A stretch of DNA of 64,000 bases from Schistosoma mansoni (lineage: Eukaryota; Platyhelminthes; Trematoda; Strigeidida; Schistosomatidae). The notes beneath the pieces are model-generated. The model made no database searches and was not told the DNA's origin. It saw nothing but the letters and a program-made list of their open reading frames with translations. Positions 57,130 to 64,000 of this stretch are shown piece by piece. The DNA is taken from positions 22,132,909 through 22,196,908 of the forward strand of contig NC_031502.1 of the NCBI RefSeq assembly GCF_000237925.1, read 5' to 3'. The position numbers were made by a program, and so were the translations under genes. Each line of letters begins with the position of its first letter. Within the stretch, counting starts at the first letter, position 1.

Positions 57130-57838
57130 TTATCTAGTTGAAATCATGAGTCGATTAAAGCTAGACCACTATGGAAAACCTGGAAGTACTGGACGGCCGT
57201 TTCATCCTATTGTGGGACTCCGTCTAGTGCTTTCAGATTTTCCATGGTGACCTAGCTTCAATTGACTCATGATATCAACTATTTTATTATTTATTTGAAC
57301 ACATAAATATTGGTACAAGGAAGCACCAGATATATGTGCGCCACAAAAATCATATGAGATTTGTGTGGGGGCCACGATACTGCACGGGTGCTCAAACAGA
57401 AGCAGGCGGTTTTCTTAGAGGGTCACACCCTGAGCCTTTGACCTAAAGGTCTGAACCGCAAGCAGTGGAGCATTGTAAGGAGATGCAGTCTCATGGTAGC
57501 CGGTGACCGACGATTGATTCATACGCCATTTGTTCCCTCAGGATACTGGAACCCATGTGCACCATTGGTTTGGAATCAGGGTTTTCCAACTCTCCTAGGT
57601 GGACTCGCCGTGTCCACCAACCCAGTTAATGCTCCGGACATTCGCTTTTCGTCCTCTCAATTTCCTAAACAACAGTAATGCTACGAGAAGGCAGTGATTA
57701 GGACTTCCTTCGCAGAGGCTATATTACTTGTGGCCATGTGAGAGCATTTCAAGAGGGAGAGCGTACTCTCCTCACTCTCGGTCGTACCAGGGCATTTTGG
57801 GGGCAATTACTAAAATCTCCACCAAAAACCCCCCTTCT
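57130..57838 (+). mobile_element. Family B SINE with nested family D insertion, 16-bp TSD
   Basis: Flanked by AATATTACTAATAATT (57114-57129, 57839-57854). 57130-57227 is the inverted tail and ribozyme part and 57228-57285 the sense tail. The last bases of the tail (ACTAAAATCTCC to CCCCCTTCT) resume at 57808 after a family D insertion. Confidence 0.87.
57286..57807 (-). mobile_element. Family D retroposon inside a family B SINE
   Basis: Minus-strand, near full length, from the GCCCCCAAAATGCCC end to the TTTATTTGAACAC-side tail. It splits the family B tail, so it is the younger insertion. Confidence 0.87.
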
Positions 57839-57887
57839 AATATTACTAATAATTACAACAACAACAACAAAAAAAAATATTCATTAC

Positions 57888-58180
57888 CTTGGTCTACCTC
57901 TAAGCATATAATATGCATCAAGATTTTCCATATATTTATTAAATGCATCACTAGTATAAAATAATGACATAAGTTTAGCTAATGCTTGTGCACGTTGTTG
58001 ATCATTTGGTATATTTGATAGATTATTATTAGTATTAAGATTTAATTCATCTGCATTAATAAATATTGAATTAGATTGAAATAATATAAATTTAAGTAGT
58101 AATATAAGTAGTATACTCATGGAATTCATAGATTTAACATTCCAATTAAATGAATATTGTCCATACATATAAGAATACAT
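57888..58180 (-). CDS. npf: Neuropeptide F precursor, exon 1
   Basis: The minus-strand frame holds a hydrophobic signal peptide (MSILLILLLKFILF), a short spacer with a monobasic site (NDQQR), and the mature peptide from AQALAKLM through DAFNKYMENLDAYYML to RGRP. Together with exon 2 the mature peptide is exactly 36 residues ending GRPRF-amide, the known length and ending of schistosome NPF. The exon ends in AG, two bases of the penultimate Arg codon, followed by donor GTAATGA; an intron at this codon is a hallmark of NPY/NPF genes. Flatworm NPF is a neuropeptide of the nervous system that lowers cAMP through its receptor. Met at 58180 opens the frame; Met at 58129 or 58120 gives a more normal signal peptide and may be the true start (130 residues in all from 58129). 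An AT microsatellite lies upstream at 58291-58312. Confidence 0.93.
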
Positions 58181-58521
58181 AATTTGTTTCTTTTTTTATA
58201 TTTTCACAAATTATTTTTGTATTTTTGAGAAGGTATGGTACCGAATGATGGAATAGTCTTTAATGAAGAGGTATTACTTAAATAGTATTTAGTTATATAT
58301 ATATATATATGGAATAAACTAGATTATGATTTGTTACTCAATTTTATGATGAGTAGGATTTTTTTTAAACGAATGTTGATTGGTTAGTTCATATTTCCCA
58401 CTTTTTTAAACACATGACCTTGAGGAGTGAATTTACATTGATATTTTAATTGTCAGTAATATGTGATCTATGTTTTCGTGTAAACAAAATTGTCTAAAAA
58501 CATTTTGTCCGGTTTCTTTTC
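58181..58521. other. NPF upstream region
   Basis: AT-rich, with an (AT)n run at 58291-58312. The promoter should lie here (minus-strand gene), but I see no clear motif. Confidence 0.4.
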
Positions 58522-58711
58522 TATAGTTGAGATCATGAGTCAATTGAAGCTAGACCACCACTGAAAACCTGGATACACTGGATGGCCGTTTCGTCATATA
58601 TTGGGACTCCTCAACAATGCGCATCAACAATCCCGCCTCATGAGATTGGAAACCAGGACCTATCAGTCTCGCGCTCGAGCACTTAACCAATAGACTACTG
58701 AGCCGGTATCC
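58522..58711 (-). mobile_element. Family B SINE, minus strand
   Basis: Tail, ribozyme with changed core (TTGAGGA) and triplet ATC, B box worn (GGTTTCCAATC), A box, ending at the GCCGGCTCAGTAG-type head. The far upstream part is missing. Confidence 0.82.
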
Positions 58712-58964
58712 TTTTTTTGGATGATATTAAGAATTGACTTGACAGATCTTATGTTAGAACAGTTTATCTTAAAGTTTATAAAAAAAAGTTAGCACTTTTG
58801 ATTTGATGTTTATTTTAGTAAAATAATTTGAGAGAAAAGTGTTTCCCTGTTTTGTTTTCCTTTTTGTAATGGACCCAATTATTTTGACCTCTAAACTGAT
58901 GGTCAAAATTATTATCCAAAGAAAACATTTTTCACTATTCGTAAATAATATACAAATGAGATTA
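58712..58964. other. No gene seen
   Basis: AT-rich spacer. Confidence 0.4.
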
Positions 58965-59470
58965 CTTACTTACACCTGTTACTCCCAATGGAGCTTAGGC
59001 CGCCGACCAGCATTCTCCAACCCACTCTGTCCTGAGCTTTACTTTTTAGTTCTATCCAGTTGTTGTTCGTTCTTCTCGTGTCTGTCTCCATTTCTCGGTG
59101 TAATATGTTCTTTGGTCTTCCTCTTCTCTTTTGGCCTTCAGGACTCCATGTGAGGACTTGCCTTGTGACGCAATTAGGTGATTTCCTCATTATGTGTCCT
59201 ATCCACTTCCAGTTGTTCTTCCTGATTACTCTATCCTCTGAAATCTGGTTTGTTGTCTCAGACAGTAGGTTGTTGCTGATAGTGTCTGGTCAACAGATCC
59301 GAAGTATCTTGTGAACACAACGGTTAATAATTATTTGTATCTTCTGGATGATTGCTTTCGTAGTTCTCCAGGTTTCCGCACCCTTACAGTAGAACTGTCT
59401 TGATATTTGTATTGAAAATCCTGATCTTGGTGTTGATGGACATTTGTTTTGAGGTCATCTAGTAGAAATG
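58965..59470 (-). mobile_element. SR2 LINE 3' part
   Basis: The minus strand carries the C-terminal coding end ([22 protein letters not shown], then the [18 protein letters not shown] end) and about 250 bp upstream of it, with frame breaks. It ends in TTAC repeats at 58963. Confidence 0.87.
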
Positions 59471-59799
59471 TAATCAAAAAATTTACCAGCATGAAGATGA
59501 GAAACAGCAATATGATCTTTAAGATAATTTCGTTTTTGCAAAATATCAAAAGGTGGCATACTAATGATAGCAGTTATTATCATATTCCCAAATTTAATTA
59601 ATTGTGTAGAATTTATTCTAATCCCTTAATAAATCTCTGTGAAATCACCCTATATTCATCAAGTACAAATAGGTAAACTGAATTAAACTTCAGTTCATTG
59701 AATACTAATTTATAAGTAGTGTAGAAAATATTATAATATACTATCATCTCCGTTACATATCATCTCATTTACTACTACGTTAACTAGTCATTCTTACAA
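59471..59799. other. No gene seen
   Basis: AT-rich spacer. Confidence 0.4.
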
Positions 59800-60590
59800 A
59801 ATACATGTACGTGCCAAAGCACATACATTGGAAGAACAGAGAGAAGAGTGCATGTCCGCATTTCTGAGCATGTTCCTAAGAAACTGAGGCTACAAGGGTC
59901 CAGGGCTCTCAACAGTGCGATAGCTCGGCATTTACTCGACACCGGGCACAGCATTGACATTTCTCATGCCTTTAAAATCATTAGTAAACAAAGAAGTACA
60001 ACTACTCTCCGGTTTACTGAAGCGATCGCGATAAAAAAACTCAAACCGGATCTGTGCACTCAAAAAGAGACAGTGATAAACTTATTACTACCCTGGTAAT
60101 CCTTTTTTTTTTGTTTTTTGTTTTTTTTTGTTTGCTTGTTTCAGTTTTGTTGTTATTAGTTTAATTTTGGTTAATATTCAGCTTTTATTATATACCCAAT
60201 TCTTAAACCACCCTTTCTCTCACACATTTCCGCTCATTTGTCTCTCCTAATTATATGAACTATCCAAATTTTATTCAATTATTACGTAACCCACCCTAAT
60301 TGTTTTAATTATCTCTAAAATAATCACACTTTTGATCTTATCTGTCTTTGAATTCCACTCAACTATTACGCCACCCTTCATTCTAATACCTAATAACCTC
60401 TGACCTTTCCTTGCACATATATATATAGTTATCATTGATGATCTTTTGTTATTCCAATCCTTTACATTCACTTATGCCAGCCGTTCCATCCTATTTATTA
60501 CCCTAATGCTAAAACTCTAATGCATATTTGGTTGTAAGCAGCTGATGAGAAACCATGAAATATAATGAATTCATATTATTCTGCATCAAT
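59800..60590 (+). mobile_element. Penelope-like element, 3' part with GIY-YIG endonuclease
   Basis: An open frame from about 59808 (CTCQSTYIGRTERRVHVRIS) to the stop at 60099 carries the GIY-YIG nuclease start of Penelope-like elements: a C-x-C, TYIG, the Arg of GRTERR, the EH pair, and later AIAIKKLKPDLC with the catalytic Glu-type position (FTEAIAI). The reverse transcriptase that should precede it is absent, so this is a 5'-truncated copy. A non-coding 3' region follows to about 60590. Confidence 0.82.
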
Positions 60591-60654
60591 ATTTGTTCTG
60601 TCTTTATTTAAAATACTGATAGATAAAAGAAGACAAATAATAAATCACATACTT
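60591..60654. other. Short spacer
   Basis: AT-rich spacer. Confidence 0.4.
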
Positions 60655-60835
60655 GTTGCAATCGTCAATGTGCACTGTTATTGAATAGTATCGAAATACT
60701 ATCAAACTAGTTAAAGTGTTTCTATAATATCAATCATTATCGATAATATAAACCATCTCCAATTCAAACAATACACACTGACATCTCATTCCATTCTGTT
60801 CGATTTCATTTCATTCCATCCCATTGTATACATTG
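60655..60835 (-). repeat. Repeat E, second copy
   Basis: Inverted relative to 52490-52650. Confidence 0.75.
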
Positions 60836-60889
60836 GTTGCGATTTTACATATGTGTTAATGACCTGAAGAATTACGGAATCCATCATCC

Positions 60890-61140
60890 AGAAGATACAA
60901 ATGTTTATTAACAGTTGTCTTCACAAGGTATTTCGGATCCGTTGGCCAGACGCTATCAACAACAACCTACTGTCTGTGACAACAAACCAGATTTCAGAGG
61001 ATAGAGTAATCAGGAAGAACAACTGGAAGTGGATAGGACACATAATGAGGAAATCATCTAACTGCTTCACAAGACAAGCCCTCAAAAAGAATCCTGAAGG
61101 CCAACGGAAGAGAGGAAGACTAAAGAACATATTACACCGA
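60890..61140 (+). mobile_element. SR2 LINE 3' fragment joined to family D
   Basis: Sense copy ([22 protein letters not shown], then RGRLKNILHRE) that breaks off at ACACCGAGAG, where family D begins; the last part of the LINE tail is absent. Confidence 0.83.
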
Positions 61141-61550
61141 GAGTCCACTCTCCCTCTCGAAATGCTCTCACATGGCCAGCGAATATATAGCCTCTGTCAG
61201 GGAAGTCCTACTCACTGCCTTCTCGTGGCACTACTGTTGTTTACGAAAGTGAGAGGACGAAAAGCGAATGTTCGGCGCTTTAACCGGGTTGGTGGACACG
61301 GCGAGTCCACCTAGGAGAGTTGGAAAACCCTCATTCCAAACCAATGGTGCACATGGGTCCCAGTATCCTGATGGAACGAATGGCGAATGAACCTATTGTT
61401 GGTCAACGGCTACCATGAGACTGCATCTCCTCACGATGCTCCACTGCCTTATGGATCAGACCTTTAGGTCAAAGGCTCAGGGTGTGGTCCCCTAAGAAAA
61501 CCACCTGCTTCGATTTGGGCACCCGGGCAGTATCACAGCCCACACACAAA
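61141..61550 (+). mobile_element. Family D-type sequence, 5'-truncated, leading toward a LINE ORF
   Basis: Matches family D from GAGTCCACTCTCC to ATCACAGCCCACACACAAAT, then departs from the short family D copies and continues into the leader of the LINE at 61836. The join to the SR2 tail shares the bases GAG. Confidence 0.72.
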
Positions 61551-61835
61551 TGAATGAAATGATGAACTCTACTGACGATTCTATTCCTGCTCATATTAGA
61601 AGCAAGACAATTTACACTATTATTATTATTATTTACTACTTCGCTTTTTCACTCCCTTTATTCCCAAATTGTGTACCCTTCCTTTCCAACTTATGCAGTA
61701 GCTCACCCATGGTGGAAAATCTGTCCTATCTAAACGATCTCCAGTCACTGTCTGGTTGAAAGTGAATGCTTCCACCGATTACGAATACTGAAGCAGTCTT
61801 TCTGAAACCACGTACGCCGTTCAAGCTGGCTTCCA
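61551..61835 (+). other. Probable LINE leader
   Basis: Between the family D match and the LINE ORF. It includes a TTA microsatellite near 61618-61632. In-frame sequence before 61836 (KPRTPFKLAS) suggests the coding region starts upstream and has suffered a small change there. Confidence 0.45.
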
Positions 61836-64000
61836 ATGCAGATCGGACAACAGATGGGGCTGGCTATGTTTTTAGAAAGTCTTAATGTTGATGTTTACTG
61901 TCTATCCGAGATGATGTTTCAAGACTCTAGTGAAGTACTACAAATTTGCTCTCCATCTGTCGCTTCGAAAAGCCTGTTTCACGTGCGCTTATCCGGGGAC
62001 TCTGTGGCATCTTCGTCTGGTCTTGCTGGCGTTGGTGTTGCACTAAGCGCTAGAGCTGAGGCAGCACTAATCGATTGGATCCCCATTAACAGTCGGTTAT
62101 GTGCTGTTAGATTAGAAAGTTCCATCAAAGTGAGAAGAAACCGGCGTGAGAAACGGTGTCTTTTCGTCATCTCCGCCTATGCCCAGACAGATTGCAGCCC
62201 GGATGCAATCAAGGATGAGTTTTACCATCAGTTAACAGTTCTTCTCCAGAAAGCGCGTTCGACTGATATTGTAGTATTAGCCGGAGACTTGAATGCTCAG
62301 GTCGGGCGTCTAGGCACAGAAGAGAGTCGTTTAGGTGGCCGATGGGGACTTGTTGGTCGCAGGACAGATAACGGAGACCGTTTGCTGCAACTGTGCACAG
62401 ACCACAACCTGTTTCTGGCTAGCACTAACTTCCGGCACAGTCATCGCCAGTGTGCCACCTGGTATCCTCCCTTTGCATCTCAAGCCTGGACTCAGATTGA
62501 TCACATCGCGATCAGCTACCGCTGGCGTGGTTGTGTACAAGACTGCCGCTCCTTTTGGAGTACCTATCTGGAGTCTGATCATGCCCTGGTCTGCGCCAAT
62601 CTCACCTTACTTTTCAGTGGCCGAAGGATTGACCACCACCAACGGATCGATGTTAGTAAACTGGCTGCAACTTCTGTTGCAAGTAAGTATCGAGCGGAGC
62701 TAGCCTCTAGGCTAGCTACCATCCCACCGAAAAGTATAGATGAGCATTGGTTGCATCTTCACGACGCCATGAAAATGGCGAGTAAAGCCGCTTGCGGCTT
62801 CGCGAAACGTCCCGCTTACAAGCACTGGGTTTCTTCTGGCTCCTTACAACTGATGGAAGCCCGTCGGTCTACTCCGGGTGACCGTGAGTATGACCACAAA
62901 CGAAGGCTGTTACGTAATGAAATTGGGCAAAGCTTGCGTAAGGACCGAGAAGCCTGGTGGTCGGAGCGTGCTAATGAGATGGAAGCAGCAGCTGCATCTG
63001 GTAACTGCCGGAAGCTCTTCCAACTCATCCGAGCCACCGGCAGCAAGAAGTCTGGTGTGAGTGAAACAATCTACGAGGATGATGGGATGCCAATCACTAA
63101 CATCTCTCGACGTCTTGGACGATGGGCGGAATTTTTCGAAGGGCAGTTCAACTGGCCTGCTGCTCCGGCAACATCAACCAGTTTGTCCTGCCCCCCATGG
63201 CCGGTGACGACTCATCCACCAAACGAGGCGGAAGTCCGCAAGGAACTCCAACTCTTGAAGCGCTACAAATCACCTGGCCCAGATGACTTACCTCCGGCTC
63301 TTTTTAAAGATGGTGGTGACTTTCTGGCTAAGGAACTGACTGTGTTGTTTGCAAAGGTTTGGGAACAAGAAAGTGCTCCAACATCATGGAATGAGTCAAT
63401 AGTCGTCCCTATCTTTAAAAAGGGTTCACGTTGTTCCTGTAACAACTATCGGGGGATAAGTCTACTTCCGATTGCGTCCAAACTATTGGCTTCTGTCATT
63501 CTTCGTAGGTTGTTTAAAACCCGAGAACGATTGACTCGCGAGGAGCAGGCTGGTTTTCGTTCTGGTCGAGGATGCATTGATCACATCTTCACCCTCCACC
63601 AAATGTTAGAACACCGTCATACTTATCGCGGGCCAACAATCGTAGTGTTTCTTGATATCAGGGCTGCCTTCGATTCGTTGGACAGGACTGTTCTCTGGGA
63701 TTGTCTATTGAAGAAGGGTGTGCCTGAGAAGTTCATTAACATCTTAAAGGCCCTGTATACGAACACCTCAGGCAGAGTGAGGGCATACAACCACCTTTCT
63801 CCCTTGTTCCATTCGAGCAGCGGGGTTAGGTAGGGTTGCCCAATCTCACCATTCCTCTTCAACTTTGCCACCGATGACATCCTGGAAACAGCTCTGATGG
63901 ATGCAAGTAATGGCGGTGTGGATATGTTGCCCGGAGAACGACTTCTCGACCTCAAGTATGTGGATGATATTGTCTTACTGTGCGATAATGCCCAAGGCAT
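61836..64000 (+). mobile_element. Non-LTR LINE ORF: endonuclease plus reverse transcriptase, runs off the window
   Basis: The long open frame 61836-63833 (665 codons) continues in the same frame to the window end after one stop. Residues 1-260 are an EEP-type endonuclease: CLSEMMFQDS, VISAYAQTD, VLAGDLNAQVG near 147, QIDHIAIS and SDHALV near 247. The reverse transcriptase begins with YKSPGPDDLP near 476, then NNYRGISLLP, EEQAGFRSGRGCIDHIF near 572 and FLDIRAAFDSLDR near 605. The stop TAG at 63831-63833 falls right after GVR, where the family reads GVRQGCP (CAG to TAG). The catalytic YVDD follows at 63957-63968. The copy is young: about 2 kb with a single stop. Codon use and GC content are richer than the surroundings. 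It is related to the fragment at 7300-8050. Confidence 0.9.

Larger units (their letters stand above)
26302..57887 (-). other. Giant NPF intron (about 31.6 kb) packed with retroposons
   Basis: The donor GTAATGA (57887 downward) and acceptor ATTAG (to 26302) bound an intron that interrupts the Arg codon of the amidation motif. Most of it is made of SINE families A, B and C, two D elements, LINE tails, one solo LTR, a gypsy fossil and an N gap, each listed separately. Confidence 0.85.

Noticed and set aside
58839-59314. Plus-strand hydrophobic frames as a membrane protein
   Set aside because: They are antisense to the SR2 LINE tail, whose minus-strand coding matches the family.
62331-63445. 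Several minus-strand and out-of-frame open frames within the LINE
   Set aside because: They shadow the endonuclease and reverse transcriptase frame.

Overview
This AT-rich window is flatworm DNA, almost certainly from a blood fluke (Schistosoma). The evidence is a neuropeptide F precursor with the schistosome-type mature peptide, micro-introns of 33-52 bp, RTE (SR2-type) and CR1-type LINEs, a Penelope-like GIY-YIG domain, and dozens of short retroposons that join a tRNA-like head to a hammerhead ribozyme. I cannot tell the species.

Layout. 1-8.2 kb is gene-poor and holds decayed LINE pieces (CR1-like at 3.6-5.1 kb, another LINE reverse transcriptase at 7.3-8.05 kb). 8.23-15.77 kb is the gene-dense part: three plus-strand genes close together, PITHD1 (three exons), an unrecognised 182-aa protein, and ASTE1 (asteroid-type XPG/FEN1-like nuclease with a 2.7-kb intron and a huge Asn-rich insertion). 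The short gaps, each ending in a pyrimidine-rich AG just before the next gene, suggest a co-transcribed, trans-spliced unit. 16-26 kb holds a family D retroposon, a nearly whole but broken SR2 LINE, solo LTRs and the first SINEs.

The main result is a minus-strand neuropeptide F gene spread over 32 kb. Exon 1 (57888-58180) encodes the signal peptide and the mature peptide up to the split penultimate Arg codon. Exon 2 (26151-26301) completes that codon and gives F-G-K-R, the amidation and cleavage site. The 31.6-kb intron between them is a landing ground for repeats: at least 20 copies of SINE family B, about ten loci of family A (Sm-alpha type), eight of family C, two D elements inside it, LINE tails, one solo LTR, a gypsy integrase fossil and a 200-N assembly gap.

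Families A and B both carry a pol III-like tRNA head followed by a hammerhead core. Many copies also carry an inverted copy of part of their own body at one end, with clean target-site duplications outside. This is best explained by twin priming on head-to-tail dimer transcripts, and head-to-tail dimers are present here. Family C begins with a worn ribozyme related to family A.

58.2-64 kb holds more SINE and SR2 debris, a Penelope-like element 3' end, a family D fragment and, at the right edge, a long LINE ORF (endonuclease plus reverse transcriptase) with one internal stop that runs off the window.
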